From positions 2,232,001 to 2,296,000 of the forward strand of contig NZ_AP019373.1 of assembly GCF_004323595.1 (NCBI RefSeq): 64,000 bases of DNA. Reading direction: 5' to 3'. The notes below the pieces were generated by a model. The model searched no databases. It had not been told where the DNA came from and worked only from the letters and a program-made list of their open reading frames with translations. This stretch comes from Sulfuricystis thermophila. Its GTDB lineage: Bacteria > Pseudomonadota > Gammaproteobacteria > Burkholderiales > Rhodocyclaceae. Positions 48,901 to 59,959 of this stretch are shown one piece after another. The number at the start of each line of letters is the position of its first letter. Position 1 is the stretch's first letter. Made by a program: the position numbers and the translations under genes.

Positions 48901-50422
48901 CCCGCTCGGCGCCGGCGTAGAGCTTGTTGAGGGCGTTCAGATAGGCTTTCGCCGAGGCGACGATGATGTCGGTATCCGCCCCCTGGCCATTGACGATGCG
49001 GCCTTCCTTCGCCAGGCGTACGGTCACCTCGCCCTGGGCATCGGTGCCGGTGGTGATCGCATTCACCGAATAGAGCAACAGTTCGGCACCGCTATCCACC
49101 ACCGACTCGATCGCGCGGAAGGTGGCATCCACCGGTCCGCTGCCGGTGGCCTGCGCGCGCTTCTCGACCCCGCCGATCGCCAGGGTCAGTTCGGCGCTGG
49201 GCGCTTCCCCGGTTTCGGAATGGAAGCGCGAAGCGACCAGCTTGTAATGCTCGACCTCGGGCGTGACCATCTCGTCGGAGACGATGGCATGCAGGTCCTC
49301 GTCGAAGATTTCGCGTTTCTTGTCGGCCAGCTCCTTGAAACGCGCAAACGCGGCATTCAGCGCCTCCTCGCTCTCGAGCTGGATGCCGAGCTCGGCGAGC
49401 TTGGTGCGGAAGGCATTGCGACCTGAAAGTTTGCCGAGCGAGATCCGATTGGCATTCCAGCCGACGTCTTCGGCGCGCATGATCTCGTAGGTCTCGCGAT
49501 GCTTGAGCACGCCGTCCTGATGGATGCCCGACTCGTGCGCGAAGGCGTTCGCGCCGACGATCGCCTTGTTCGGCTGCACGACGTAACCGGTGATCTGCGA
49601 GACGAGGCGCGAGGCCGCGACGATCTGCGTCGTGTCGATGCGCGTCTCGACCGGGAACAGGTCCTTGCGCGTGCGCACCGCCATCACCACCTCTTCGAGC
49701 GCGGCATTGCCGGCACGTTCGCCCAGGCCGTTGATCGTACATTCGACCTGGCGCGCGCCATTGAGCACCGCAGCGAGCGAATTGGCGACGGCGAGGCCGA
49801 GGTCGTTATGGCAGTGGGTCGACCAGATCACCTTGTCGGAATCGGGCACGTTCTCGATCAGCGCACGCATACGCTCGCCCCACTCTGCCGGAATGCTGTA
49901 ACCGACGGTGTCGGGTACGTTGATGGTCTTGGCCCCCGCCTTGATCACCGCGTCGAAAACGCGGCATAGAAAATCGAAGTCCGAACGCACCGCATCCTCG
50001 GCGGAAAACTCGACGTCGTCCGTGTATTCGCGTGCCCACTTGACCGCCTGCACCGCCGCCGCGACGACTTCGTCGGGCTTCATGCGCAGCTTCTTCTCCA
50101 TGTGGATCGGCGAAGTGGCGATGAAGGTGTGGATGCGGCCGCGTGCCGCCGGCCGGATCGCCTCGCCGGCGCGGCGCACGTCCTTCTCGTTGGCGCGCGC
50201 CAGCGAACACACCGTCGAATCCTTGATCACTTCGGCGATTGCCCGGATCGCCTCGTAATCGCCGGGGCTGGCGGCCGCGAAGCCCGCCTCGATCACATCC
50301 ACCCGCATCCGCTCCAACTGCCGGGCGATGCGCATCTTCTCCTCGCGCGTCATGGCCGCGCCCGGGCTCTGTTCGCCATCGCGCAAGGTGGTGTCGAAAA
50401 TCAACAACTGTGGTTTGCTCAT
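48884..50422 (-). CDS. leuA: 2-isopropylmalate synthase LeuA
   Basis: First committed step of leucine synthesis, 512 residues. The catalytic TIM barrel has [14 protein letters not shown], the metal-binding [14 protein letters not shown] and [15 protein letters not shown]. The C-terminal LeuA regulatory dimer domain (leucine feedback) is present from about residue 390. It ends the ilv-psd-pssA-leuA series on the minus strand. Confidence 0.97.
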   Translation of the reverse strand: MSKPQLLIFDTTLRDGEQSPGAAMTREEKMRIARQLERMRVDVIEAGFAAASPGDYEAIRAIAEVIKDSTVCSLARANEKDVRRAGEAIRPAARGRIHTFIATSPIHMEKKLRMKPDEVVAAAVQAVKWAREYTDDVEFSAEDAVRSDFDFLCRVFDAVIKAGAKTINVPDTVGYSIPAEWGERMRALIENVPDSDKVIWSTHCHNDLGLAVANSLAAVLNGARQVECTINGLGERAGNAALEEVVMAVRTRKDLFPVETRIDTTQIVAASRLVSQITGYVVQPNKAIVGANAFAHESGIHQDGVLKHRETYEIMRAEDVGWNANRISLGKLSGRNAFRTKLAELGIQLESEEALNAAFARFKELADKKREIFDEDLHAIVSDEMVTPEVEHYKLVASRFHSETGEAPSAELTLAIGGVEKRAQATGSGPVDATFRAIESVVDSGAELLLYSVNAITTGTDAQGEVTVRLAKEGRIVNGQGADTDIIVASAKAYLNALNKLYAGAERVNPQL

Positions 50423-50512
50423 TTCATTCTCCGCTGGAATGTCCGATGCTCATGACAACCCGCCGCCGAGGGGTCGCGGGATGCGTAACTCGAATTGTGG
50501 GGAAGGGGGTAT

Positions 50513-50626
50513 TCAGCGCGCGCGGCGCAGCAGCGGGCGCAGCTTGGTGAACAGCGACGCACGCACCGCCATCAGGGCGGTGAGGCTGAGATAGGCGGCA
50601 GAGAGGCCGAGCAGCGTCGCAGTCAT
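50513..50626 (-). CDS. Possible 37-residue membrane miniprotein
   Basis: Minus-strand ATG at 50626 opens a 37-residue frame with an N-terminal hydrophobic segment (TATLLGLSAAYLSLTALM) and a basic tail (KLRPLLRRAR). It fills most of the 221-base gap between pssA and leuA. No strong ribosome-binding site is seen. It may be a real small membrane protein or chance. Confidence 0.35.
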   Translation of the reverse strand: MTATLLGLSAAYLSLTALMAVRASLFTKLRPLLRRAR

Positions 50627-50643
50627 GACGCAACTATAACAAA

Positions 50644-51411
50644 CTATTCGCCCGGTGCAAGCTTTTTGCGCTTCGACAGCCAGTCGAGTGCGGCAAGGAG
50701 GTAGCCGGACAAGGCATAGACGAGAAACAGCGCGAACAGCACGCCGGGTGGATAGCTCGACACCAGCGCGAAACCGAGCGCCACGGCGACGACGATGATG
50801 AACGGCACGCTCTTTCTCAAGTTGATGTTCTTGCCGGAGTAGTAGCGCAGATTGGTCACCATCGTCACCCCGGCGAAAATGGTCAGGCTACAGGCATACC
50901 AACGCGCCTCCTGGCCACTCCATTCATTGTCGATCAGCACCCAGACGAGGCCAGACACCAGCGCGGCAGCCGCCGGGCTTGGCAAGCCCTGGAACCAGCG
51001 TTTGTCCACCACCTCGATATTGGTGTTGAAACGCGCCAGACGCAGCGCGGCGCCGACGCAATAGATGAAGGCGGCAATCCAGCCGAGTTTACCGAGGTCC
51101 TTGAGCGCCCATTCATACACCACCAGCGCCGGCGCTGCCCCGAAAGAGACCATGTCGGAAAGCGAATCGTATTCGGCGCCGAAAGCGCTTTGCGTGTGCG
51201 TCAGCCGCGCGACGCGGCCATCGAGTCCATCGAACACCATCGCGATGAAGATCGCCACCGCCGCGACCTCGAACTTGCCGTTCATCGCCTGGACGATCGC
51301 ATAGAAACCCGAAAACAGCGCCGCCGTGGTAAACAGGTTGGGCAGGATGTAAATACCCCGCCGGCGCAGTTCCGGATTGAACAAGGTCTTGCGGGGGCGG
51401 TAATCGGCCAT
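50644..51411 (-). CDS. pssA: CDP-diacylglycerol-serine O-phosphatidyltransferase PssA
   Basis: Integral membrane enzyme making phosphatidylserine, 255 residues. The CDP-alcohol phosphotransferase signature is complete (DGLDGRVAR, then GAEYDSLSD). About seven hydrophobic segments follow the N-terminal GIYILPNLFTT. It lies just downstream of psd, giving both steps of phosphatidylethanolamine synthesis. Confidence 0.96.
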   Translation of the reverse strand: MADYRPRKTLFNPELRRRGIYILPNLFTTAALFSGFYAIVQAMNGKFEVAAVAIFIAMVFDGLDGRVARLTHTQSAFGAEYDSLSDMVSFGAAPALVVYEWALKDLGKLGWIAAFIYCVGAALRLARFNTNIEVVDKRWFQGLPSPAAAALVSGLVWVLIDNEWSGQEARWYACSLTIFAGVTMVTNLRYYSGKNINLRKSVPFIIVVAVALGFALVSSYPPGVLFALFLVYALSGYLLAALDWLSKRKKLAPGE

Positions 51412-51470
51412 GGGTGCGCGACGGCTGAAAGGATGCGCTCAATTGTAACCGCGCGCCGGTTGCGCAGGGA

Positions 51471-52118
51471 TTACGGCAGAAGGGCGAGGATCGTCGTCGT
51501 GGCGCGCACCTTTTCGCCCACGACGACTTTCACCTGCACCCCCTTCGGCAGATAGAGATCGACACGCGAGCCGAAACGGATGAAACCGTAGCGCTGGCCG
51601 CGCACGAGTTTGTCTCCCGGTGCGACGTAACAGAGAATGCGTCGTGCGATGAGTCCTGCCACCTGCACGCAGGTGATGTCCTGGCCGTCGAGGCTCCGCA
51701 GATGCAGGGAATTGCGCTCGTTTTCCGTCGATGCCTTGTCGAGATCGGCATTCAGGAATTTGCCCGGATGATACCAACGGCTCACGACCTCGCCGTCGAT
51801 CGGACTGCGGTTCGAATGCACGTTGAAGACATTCATGAACACGCTGATCTTCAACGCCTCGCGCTCGAGCCACGGATCCGTCACCGGCTCGATGGCGACG
51901 ATGCGGCCATCGGCCGGAGAGAGCACGCTCTTCGCATCTCCCGGCACCACGCGCGGCGGATCGCGGAAGAACTGCAGGACGAACAGCGCGACCAGCCAGA
52001 ACGGCACGGACCAGACGAGCGGCGCGCCACCGAAGGTCACCAACAGCGCCAGAGCGATGGCCGCGCCAAGGAAGGGCCAGCCTTCCCGAGCGATGATGGG
52101 GTGCGGATAGTGCTGCAA
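51471..52118 (-). CDS. psd: Phosphatidylserine decarboxylase (short form)
   Basis: Pyruvoyl-dependent enzyme converting phosphatidylserine to phosphatidylethanolamine, 215 residues, the short (type II-like) form. Two N-terminal hydrophobic segments are followed by [15 protein letters not shown] and [13 protein letters not shown]. The self-cleavage site that generates the pyruvoyl group is the Gly-Ser pair in [11 protein letters not shown]. Confidence 0.95.
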   Translation of the reverse strand: MQHYPHPIIAREGWPFLGAAIALALLVTFGGAPLVWSVPFWLVALFVLQFFRDPPRVVPGDAKSVLSPADGRIVAIEPVTDPWLEREALKISVFMNVFNVHSNRSPIDGEVVSRWYHPGKFLNADLDKASTENERNSLHLRSLDGQDITCVQVAGLIARRILCYVAPGDKLVRGQRYGFIRFGSRVDLYLPKGVQVKVVVGEKVRATTTILALLP

Positions 52119-52133
52119 CTTAGTTCTTAACGT

Positions 52134-52308
52134 GAAATACAGAGCAAAAAGAGCGCCGCCATTCGTTTCCTTGACGGCAGCCTACCTTCGCGGCGCAAGC
52201 CGCGCTGATAGTCTCCCCTCCCGCGAGGGAGGGGCTGGGGGAGGGCGGGTGTTTATTTTTGCGCATGGGGTTTTCATCCTCTGCGGGTGCCGATTGCCGG
52301 CATGCGCG

Positions 52309-52311
<3 letters not shown>
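52134..52311. repeat. Copy B of the long extragenic repeat, ending at the ilvC stop
   Basis: Shares both outer blocks with copy A (46543-46709), with the same polarity relative to the adjacent minus-strand gene. The last three bases are the ilvC stop codon. The centre holds the hairpin CCCCTCCC, loop GCGA, GGGAGGGG (52215-52234). It separates ilvC from psd inside what is otherwise one operon. Confidence 0.8.
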
Positions 52312-53343
<1,032 letters not shown>

Positions 53344-53835
53344 TCAGACTTTGAGGATGCGATCGCCGCGGCCGATGCCGCAGACACCGGTACGCACGGT
53401 TTCCAGGATCAACGAGCGGTCGATGGCGTTGAGGAAGGCATCGAGCTTGGCGCCGTCGCCGGTCAGCTCGATGACATAGGAAGATTCGGTGACGTCGATG
53501 ATATGGCCGCGGAAGATGTCGGCGACGCGCTTCATTTCCTCGCGGTCCTTGCCGGTGGCGCGCACCTTGACGAGCATCAGCTCGCGTTCGATGTGTGGCG
53601 CCTCGGACAGATCGACCACCTTGACGACGTCGATCAGCTTGTTGAGCTGCTTGGTGATCTGTTCGATGATGTCGTCAGAGCCGATGCTGACGATGGTCAT
53701 GCGCGACAGCGACGGATCCTCGGTCGGGGCGACGGTCAGCGAATCGATGTTGTAGCCGCGCGCGGAAAACAGACCCGAGACACGCGACAGGGCGCCAGCC
53801 TCGTTTTCGATCAGGATGGAGATGATGTGGCGCAT
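53344..53835 (-). CDS. ilvH: Acetolactate synthase small subunit
   Basis: Regulatory subunit that confers valine feedback inhibition, 163 residues. The ACT domain starts RHIISILIENEAGALSRVSG and includes YNIDSLTVAPTED. The C-terminal domain contains RTGVCGIGRG. It lies 2 bases after ilvB and 18 before ilvC. Confidence 0.96.
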   Translation of the reverse strand: MRHIISILIENEAGALSRVSGLFSARGYNIDSLTVAPTEDPSLSRMTIVSIGSDDIIEQITKQLNKLIDVVKVVDLSEAPHIERELMLVKVRATGKDREEMKRVADIFRGHIIDVTESSYVIELTGDGAKLDAFLNAIDRSLILETVRTGVCGIGRGDRILKV

Positions 53836-53837
53836 GT

Positions 53838-55547
53838 TCACAGCTCCTCGGCCAGGATCATTTCGGACAGCCCCTTGCCGGCAGCGACCATCGGGAACAC
53901 GTTGGCGGTCTTGTCGGTCAAGAAGTCGAGGAACACCAGCTGGTTCTTGTGCTTGACGAAGGCTTCCTTGAGCGCCGGCTCGACGTCGGCCGGCTTCTCG
54001 ATGCGCAGGCCGACATGGCCATAGGCCTCGGCGAGCTTGACGAAGTCCGGCAGCGCATCGACGTAGGATTCGGCATAACGGTTGCCATGGAACATCTGCT
54101 GCCACTGGCGCACCATGCCGAGATAGCCGTTGTTGAGACAAAGGATCTTGATCGGTAAGTGGAACTGCTTGCAGGTCGACAGCTCCTGGATGTTCATCTG
54201 GATGGAGCCTTCACCGGTAATGCAGGCCACCGTGGCATCGGGATTGGCGAAGCGCACCCCCATCGCCGCCGGCAGGCCGAAACCCATCGTGCCCAAGCCA
54301 CCGGAATTGATCCAGCGGCGCGGCTTGTCGAACTTGTAATACTGCGCCGCCCACATCTGGTGCTGGCCGACGTCGGAGGTGACGAAGGCATCGCCACCGG
54401 TCACCTCGTAGAGCTTCTCGACGACGTACTGCGGCATGATCAGCTCGCTGCCCATCTTGTACTTGAGGCACTGCTTGCCACGCCAGCCTTCGATTTTCTC
54501 CCACCACGCCGCGAGATGCTTGGCATCGGGCTTGCCTTCGCTGGCTTCCAGCTGGCGGATGATCTCGTCGATCACGTCGGGCACGTTGCCGACGATCGGC
54601 ACATCGACCTTGACGCGCTTGGAGATCGACGACGGATCGATATCGACGTGGATGATCTTGCGCGGATTGCGCGCGAAGTGCTCCGGATTACCGATCACGC
54701 GATCGTCGAAACGCGCGCCGATCGCCAGCAGCACGTCGCATTCCTGCACCGCCATGTTGGCTTCATAGGTACCGTGCATGCCCAGCATGCCGAGGAACTG
54801 TCGGTCGGTGGCCGGATAGCCACCCAACCCCATCAGGGTCTGGGTGATCGGAAAACCGAGCATGCGCGTGAGTTTGGTCAGCTTCTCGGCGGCGTTCGAG
54901 AGGATCACCCCACCGCCGGTATAGATCATCGGCCGCTTCGCCTCCAGCAACAGCTGGACCGCCTTCTTGATCTGGCCGGTGTGTCCTTTGACCACCGGGT
55001 TGTAAGAACGCATCGAGATGGTCTTCGGATAGTGGAACTCGGTCTTCTGGATCGTGATGTCCTTCGGGATGTCGACCAGCACCGGGCCGGGACGGCCGGT
55101 CTTGGCGAGATAGAACGCTTTCTTGATCGTGACGGCGAGATCCTTGACGTCCTTGACGAGGAAATTGTGCTTGACGCAGGGACGGGTGATGCCGACCGTA
55201 TCCGCCTCCTGGAAGGCGTCCTGGCCGATGTAGGCAGTGGGCACCTGGCCGGTGAGCACCACCAGCGGAATCGAATCCATGTAGGCGGTGGCGATACCGG
55301 TCACCGCGTTGGTCACCCCCGGTCCGGAGGTGACGAGACAGACGCCTACCTTGTCCGACGAACGGGAATAGGCATCGGCTGCATGCACCGCCGCCTGCTC
55401 GTGGCGCACCAGCACGTGCTTGACTTGATCCTGCTTGAACAGCTCATCGTAAATGAACAACACCGAGCCGCCAGGGTAGCCGAACACATAGTCGACCTTT
55501 TCTTCCTGGAGACACCTGATTACAATCTCCGCGCCTGTCAAATGCAT
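53838..55547 (-). CDS. ilvB: Acetolactate synthase large subunit
   Basis: Thiamine-diphosphate enzyme of branched-chain amino acid synthesis, 569 residues. GAEIVIRCLQEEKVDYVFGYPGG at the N-terminus, the catalytic Glu in VRHEQAAVHAADAYSR, and the ThDP motif GEGSIQMNIQELSTC are present. ATG 55547 follows GGAA at a good distance. A GTG at 55577 would add ten residues unlike the family. Confidence 0.96.
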   Translation of the reverse strand: MHLTGAEIVIRCLQEEKVDYVFGYPGGSVLFIYDELFKQDQVKHVLVRHEQAAVHAADAYSRSSDKVGVCLVTSGPGVTNAVTGIATAYMDSIPLVVLTGQVPTAYIGQDAFQEADTVGITRPCVKHNFLVKDVKDLAVTIKKAFYLAKTGRPGPVLVDIPKDITIQKTEFHYPKTISMRSYNPVVKGHTGQIKKAVQLLLEAKRPMIYTGGGVILSNAAEKLTKLTRMLGFPITQTLMGLGGYPATDRQFLGMLGMHGTYEANMAVQECDVLLAIGARFDDRVIGNPEHFARNPRKIIHVDIDPSSISKRVKVDVPIVGNVPDVIDEIIRQLEASEGKPDAKHLAAWWEKIEGWRGKQCLKYKMGSELIMPQYVVEKLYEVTGGDAFVTSDVGQHQMWAAQYYKFDKPRRWINSGGLGTMGFGLPAAMGVRFANPDATVACITGEGSIQMNIQELSTCKQFHLPIKILCLNNGYLGMVRQWQQMFHGNRYAESYVDALPDFVKLAEAYGHVGLRIEKPADVEPALKEAFVKHKNQLVFLDFLTDKTANVFPMVAAGKGLSEMILAEEL

Positions 55548-55671
55548 TTTTTTCGTTCCATCGTTGTCGTGGGTCACGTCCGAAACATGGAACGATACTT
55601 GACAGCAATAGGCGTGGTCAAGGCTTCCCGGGCGACCATATTCATTTTTCAGTCACGATTCGGCTTCATCC

Positions 55672-56235
55672 TTGGCTTCCCGCGCCGAGCTCTCCAACTT
55701 TCTCGCCAGCGTCGAACGCCGCGCTTACAAGCAGGCGCTGTTCGCCGTGCGCGACGAGGAGGTGGCGCTCGACATCGTCCAGGACTGCATGATGCGCATC
55801 GCGGAAAAATACGGCGACCGACCGGCCGAGGAATTGCCGCCACTTTTCCAGCGCATCCTGCAAAATGCGATCCGCGACCATTACCGGCGCAGCCGCACCC
55901 ATGCGGAACGATTCACCTCGCTGTCGGCCTTCGAGGGCGATGAGGAGAATCCCGCCGATGCCCTGGAGACCCTGGAAACCGACGAGGATGCCAACCCTTT
56001 TGCCGGGCCGCTCGATGCGCTGCTCCAAGCGGAAACCCTGAATCTGGTGGAGGAAGCCTTGCAAAACCTGCCGCCCCGTCAACGCGAAGCCTTCCTGCTG
56101 CGTTATTGGGAAGGATTGGACATCGCCGAAACCGCTGCCGTCATGGGTTGCACGGAAGGCAGCGTCAAGACCCATTGTTCGCGCGCCACCCATGCCCTGG
56201 CGGCCGCGCTCGAGGCAAAAGGAATCAGACCATGA
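55672..56235 (+). CDS. ECF-like RNA polymerase sigma factor
   Basis: 187 residues with sigma-70 region 2 (YKQALFAVRDEEVALDIVQDCMMRI...LFQRILQNAIRDHYRR) and region 4 (LPPRQREAFLLRYWEGLDIAETAAVMG, then SVKTHCSRATHAL). TTG at 55672 is the only canonical start after the preceding in-frame stop. The next two genes encode small membrane/exported proteins, but neither shows a typical zinc anti-sigma motif. Confidence 0.85.
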   Translation: MASRAELSNFLASVERRAYKQALFAVRDEEVALDIVQDCMMRIAEKYGDRPAEELPPLFQRILQNAIRDHYRRSRTHAERFTSLSAFEGDEENPADALETLETDEDANPFAGPLDALLQAETLNLVEEALQNLPPRQREAFLLRYWEGLDIAETAAVMGCTEGSVKTHCSRATHALAAALEAKGIRP

Positions 56236-56624
56236 ACCAGGAAGAACTGTTTGCCCGCCAAGTGTGCCGCGTCCTCGACCGGGGGACGCTGAATCTCGAC
56301 CACGAGATCGTCGAGCGTCTGCGCGCCGCGCGCGAGCGCGCCTTGCAGCATCAGCGCGTCCTCGTCCACAAGACCGTCTTGGTCGGCGCTGACGGCACGG
56401 CACTCATGGATGGCGATGAGGAAAGGCACCCGCTGCGTACCTGGCTGGCGATGCTGGCGCTGTTGCTCGGCGTCAGCCTCGCCTATGTCTGGAACGGCTA
56501 CACCGCGGCCACCGAAAACGAGGAAATCGATAGCGCCCTGCTTGCCGACGACCTGCCGCCCCACGCTTACCTGGACAAAGGTTTTCAGGCATGGCTCGAA
56601 AAAGATCCTTCTTCCGGGGACTGA
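56232..56624 (+). CDS. DUF3619 membrane protein
   Basis: 130 residues with a cytoplasmic N-terminal part rich in Arg/Glu, one membrane segment (WLAMLALLLGVSLAYVW) and a short acidic periplasmic tail, matching DUF3619. It follows the sigma gene with an ATGA overlap, so the two are probably co-translated. A role as a regulator of that sigma factor is a guess from context. A dispersed-repeat copy is read as LVGADGTAL. Confidence 0.78.
   Translation: MNQEELFARQVCRVLDRGTLNLDHEIVERLRAARERALQHQRVLVHKTVLVGADGTALMDGDEERHPLRTWLAMLALLLGVSLAYVWNGYTAATENEEIDSALLADDLPPHAYLDKGFQAWLEKDPSSGD
56379..56403 (-). repeat. Dispersed 25-base repeat, copy 13 (DUF3619 gene)
   Basis: GTCGGCGCTGACGG then CACGGCAC, diverged at the AAA end. 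Read as VGADGTA. Confidence 0.6.
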
Positions 56625-57274
56625 TCCGCCTGCTTCTGGTTGCCGGCCTACTGGTCGGCAGCGGCGTCCAGGCCGCACTGCCGCGCTTCGAACAGCCCGA
56701 ATGGTTCCAACTCACCCCCGAGCAGCGCGCGATCCTCGCTCCCCTGGCAAAGGAATGGGGGGAAATGGATGCCTTTCGCCGCAAGAAATGGATCGGCATT
56801 GCCGAGCGTTTCCCTTCCATGACCCCGGCCGAACAGGAGAGCATCCAGCGCAACATGCGCGAATGGGCTCGACTCGCCCCGGAAGAGCGCCGCATCGCGC
56901 GTGAAAAATACAAATCCCTGCTGCGCATCGCCCCCGAGGAACGTGAGGCGATCAAGCAGAAGTGGCAAGAATATTCGGCGCTCAGCGAACAGGAAAAAGA
57001 ACACTTGCGCAGCAAGGCACCAGCGCAACCCAAGGTCAAGACACCCAAGAAGCCGCCGAAAGTGGCACCCAAACAGATCGAGCGCATCGCGACGCCGACG
57101 CTGCCCGCGCCCAGTTCGCCGATCTCGCCTTTGAAACCGCCCAAAAACCTGCTGCGGCCGAATGCCACCACTCCCTTGCAGCCGGCGCCCAAACCGCCTG
57201 CCGAAGAAGTCCCCCCGGTCGTCGCCTCCGATGCCGTGCCGGCTACCAGCGCAGTCGGCCCCAGCGGCGAGTGA
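56591..57274 (+). CDS. DUF3106 exported protein
   Basis: 227 residues. A signal peptide (LIRLLLVAGLLVGSGVQA) is followed by a helical domain with repeated WxxLTPEQR-like units (WFQLTPEQRAIL, RFPSMTPAEQESI, WARLAPEERRI, LLRIAPEEREAI), typical of DUF3106. A Lys/Pro-rich tail of about 90 residues follows. No function is established. It overlaps the DUF3619 gene by 34 bases. Confidence 0.8.
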   Translation: MARKRSFFRGLIRLLLVAGLLVGSGVQAALPRFEQPEWFQLTPEQRAILAPLAKEWGEMDAFRRKKWIGIAERFPSMTPAEQESIQRNMREWARLAPEERRIAREKYKSLLRIAPEEREAIKQKWQEYSALSEQEKEHLRSKAPAQPKVKTPKKPPKVAPKQIERIATPTLPAPSSPISPLKPPKNLLRPNATTPLQPAPKPPAEEVPPVVASDAVPATSAVGPSGE

Positions 57275-57741
57275 ATTCCAGAACGGTGACACCCCTTCCG
57301 CGCGCCAGCCTGCGGCGCCGCTTGGCCAGCCTGTTTTACGAAACCCTGCTGCTCGCCGGCGTGCTGCTCGTCGCCTTCCTGCTGCCGCAACTCGCGCTTG
57401 GCATGGCGTTCGGCATCGTCGCGCCCGGACCGTTGCTGATCGCTCATGTCTGCATCGTCGTCCTCGTTTATTTCGTCTGGCAATGGCGGCACGGCGGTCA
57501 GACGCTGGCGATGAAGACCTGGCGGCTGCGCCTCGTCGGCATCGACGGCACGCCGCCCTCCTTGGGCCAACTATTGCTGCGCCAGATCCTGAGCTGGCCC
57601 AGCGTGCTGTTTTACGGCGCGGGACTGCTCTGGGCGTTTTTCGACCGCGACCGGCAATTCCTGCACGACCGGCTGGCGGGCACGCGCATCATCTTCGTTC
57701 CACCCACCACAGCAGCGAACCCGCCGCCCACAGGAACATGA
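57271..57741 (+). CDS. RDD-domain membrane protein
   Basis: 156 residues with three membrane segments. The RDD hallmark is RRRLASLFYETLLLAGVLL, with the GGQTLAMKTWRLRLV region following. The GTG start overlaps the DUF3106 stop (GTGA). A GTG at 57286 is an alternative. It ends the sigma-factor gene set and overlaps the convergent lptG by 53 bases. Confidence 0.8.
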   Translation: MNSRTVTPLPRASLRRRLASLFYETLLLAGVLLVAFLLPQLALGMAFGIVAPGPLLIAHVCIVVLVYFVWQWRHGGQTLAMKTWRLRLVGIDGTPPSLGQLLLRQILSWPSVLFYGAGLLWAFFDRDRQFLHDRLAGTRIIFVPPTTAANPPPTGT

Positions 57742-58762
57742 CGCTCGGCGCCACGGCGGCGACCCACGGTGTCCAGTGATTGATGATGCCCAGGTGCGCA
57801 AACAGGCCGTTGAGCATGTAAAAGACGATGCCCAGCATCACGCCGGCGAACACCTTGGCGCTCACCGCCACCGTACGCTCGTGGATATACGCGAACGGCA
57901 GGGCGAGCGCCATCATCACCAACGCGGCCAAGGGATAGACCAGCTTCTTCCACAGCGCGATCTCATAGCGTTCGGTTTTCTGTCGGTTCTCGCTCAAATG
58001 GCGGATGTACTGGTAGAGATTGACCAGCGACATACGATCCGGCTGGACGAGCAGCACGGCGAGAATGTCGGGATTGAGCGCGGATTGCCAATCGACGGTG
58101 GGCTGCCGCACCACGCTGGCTTTCTCGTCCTCGAACAGGGTCTGCGCGACATTGTCCAGGCGCCACTGGCCCGAAGGCAGATAAACGCCCTCTTCGGCCT
58201 CGCTGATCGAACGCAGGCGAAATTCGTCATCGAAGGAATAGACCCGGATGCCGCGCAGGCGGGTATCCGGCAATACCTCGCGGACATTGATGAACGAACG
58301 GCCATCCTTGACCCACAGCCCGGAACGGAAAGCCTGGCCCACCACGCTGCTCTTGGCGGTCAATTGCAGCTGCCGGGCCATGCGCTCGGTCTGTGGGGCG
58401 ACGAACTCGCCCAGCAGCAGCGTCAGGACGACGAAGAGGCTGCCGATCTTCGCCAGCGTGAGCAACAACTCGCCGGTGGCCAAGCCCGAAGCCCGCAGGA
58501 CGGTGATTTCCGAATGATGTGCCAACAAGGTCAGGCCATAGAGCGTGCCGATCAGCACGGCGATCGGCAGGATCTCGTAGGCACGCCCCGGCAGGCTCAA
58601 CGTGACGAAGGCGAGCGCATGATGCAGCGCATAGCCGCCCTTGCCGACCGACTCCAGCTCGTGGATCAGATCGAAAAAAGCGAACAGCGCGAGGAATGCC
58701 GCCAGCACGAGCAACACATCGCCGTAGATCTCGCGGGCCAGATGACGCTCATAGACCTGCAT
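57689..58762 (-). CDS. lptG: LPS export permease LptG
   Basis: Inner-membrane component of the LptB2FG transporter that extracts LPS. The 357 residues have the YjgP/YjgQ architecture: three N-terminal and three C-terminal membrane segments flanking a periplasmic jellyroll domain. VYERHLAREIYGDVLLVLAAF is the start, and LPIAVLIGTLYGLTLLAHHSEI is a family signature. It lies 1 base after lptF. Confidence 0.94.
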   Translation of the reverse strand: MQVYERHLAREIYGDVLLVLAAFLALFAFFDLIHELESVGKGGYALHHALAFVTLSLPGRAYEILPIAVLIGTLYGLTLLAHHSEITVLRASGLATGELLLTLAKIGSLFVVLTLLLGEFVAPQTERMARQLQLTAKSSVVGQAFRSGLWVKDGRSFINVREVLPDTRLRGIRVYSFDDEFRLRSISEAEEGVYLPSGQWRLDNVAQTLFEDEKASVVRQPTVDWQSALNPDILAVLLVQPDRMSLVNLYQYIRHLSENRQKTERYEIALWKKLVYPLAALVMMALALPFAYIHERTVAVSAKVFAGVMLGIVFYMLNGLFAHLGIINHWTPWVAAVAPSVMFLWAAGSLLWWVERR

Positions 58763-58763
58763 T

Positions 58764-59858
58764 TCAACCCCGCAGCAGACGCCAGGGCGAAAACACCGCC
58801 AGGCGTTTCCAGAACGACGCGATCAGCAGGACGAGCATCAGCACATGCACCGTCCAGGCGCCGGCGGCGAAGGAAATGCGCCCTTGCGCCACCCAGGCCT
58901 GACTGACCGAGAGCAGGTTGTTGTAAATCATGAAGGTCAGCAAGGCGAAGATCAGGTTGTTCGTACGCCCGGCACGCGGATTGACGAAGGATAGTGGAAT
59001 CGCCAGCAAGGCTAGCACCAGCGCCGACAGAGGTTGGCCGATCCGCCACACCAGCTCGCCCAGGTTGGCGGCGCTGGGCTCCTGCAGCAGCGCCCAGGTC
59101 GACAGGCTCCTGGCCGATTTCTCGATGCGGCCCGAATCCTCCGCGGCCTCGATGCGCACCGCATAGCGGTCGAAGGCCATCAGGCGATATTCCGCTTGTC
59201 CGGCGGTGCCTTCATAGCGCCGGCCACGAGTGAGGACGATGAACTTGTCGCCGTTTTCCGCGACCTCGACATGACCCTGCGCAGCCGCCACGACGCCCTG
59301 CCGACCATGTTGCACCAAACTGATGAAGATATTCCTGACCTGATCCGGCTGACCGTCGGTCTCCGGAACCGATTCGACGAAAAACACCCGGTCGCCGCGC
59401 GCCGATTCATTGAAAGCGCCCGGTGTGACACGCGCCAGATCGTCGCGCCGATCCATGCGCTGCACGTATTCCGAGCGCTTGTCGATCGCCCAGGGGGCCA
59501 GGAACAACGCCAACACGGCGATCACCAACGTCACCGGCAAGGCGAAACGCAGTACCGGTCTTACCCAGGCCGTCAGCGGCACGCCGGAAGAAAACCAGAT
59601 CACCATCTCGGAATCACGATAACCCCGCGATAGGGTGAGCAAAATCGACACGAACAGCGTCAGCGACAACACCACGGGCAGGTATTGCAGCGCACCGAAA
59701 CCGAGCAGCGCGGCGACGGCCTCGGAAGCCGTGCCACCGCTCGCGGCGGTTTTGAGCAAGCGGATCAGCTGGACGGAGAGAAGAATGGCGAAAAGGGCGA
59801 CAAAAACCGCGCTGGCGGTTTGCGCAAACTCGCGTTGGGCGGCTCGCCGGAAAATCAT
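58764..59858 (-). CDS. lptF: LPS export permease LptF
   Basis: Partner of LptG, 364 residues with the same six-helix plus periplasmic-domain layout. [24 protein letters not shown] is at the N-terminus, and [24 protein letters not shown] is the conserved second region. It is divergent from pepA across 101 bases. Together with lptD in this window, three Lpt components are present but at separate loci. Confidence 0.94.
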   Translation of the reverse strand: MIFRRAAQREFAQTASAVFVALFAILLSVQLIRLLKTAASGGTASEAVAALLGFGALQYLPVVLSLTLFVSILLTLSRGYRDSEMVIWFSSGVPLTAWVRPVLRFALPVTLVIAVLALFLAPWAIDKRSEYVQRMDRRDDLARVTPGAFNESARGDRVFFVESVPETDGQPDQVRNIFISLVQHGRQGVVAAAQGHVEVAENGDKFIVLTRGRRYEGTAGQAEYRLMAFDRYAVRIEAAEDSGRIEKSARSLSTWALLQEPSAANLGELVWRIGQPLSALVLALLAIPLSFVNPRAGRTNNLIFALLTFMIYNNLLSVSQAWVAQGRISFAAGAWTVHVLMLVLLIASFWKRLAVFSPWRLLRG

Positions 59859-59959
59859 TGCTGCGGATCGAGGGGGAAATTTGCGGATCTTCGTTCTTGG
59901 CGCCGAAAATGCCGGAAAATTGCTTAAACTTCGCTTTTTTCCATTTCCAGGAGCCTACG

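Noticed and set aside
55599-55627. TTGACA upstream of the sigma-factor gene as a -35 box
   Set aside because: No acceptable -10 sequence at 16-18 bases. The mirrored TTGAC on the other strand has the same problem.
59002-59040. Partial match CCAGCGCCGAC to the dispersed repeat in lptF
   Set aside because: Only 11 bases match, with no support in the left half of the motif.
59897-59930. Possible sigma-70 promoter for pepA (TTGGCG ... TAAACT)
   Set aside because: The spacer is 22 bases, too long for a convincing promoter.
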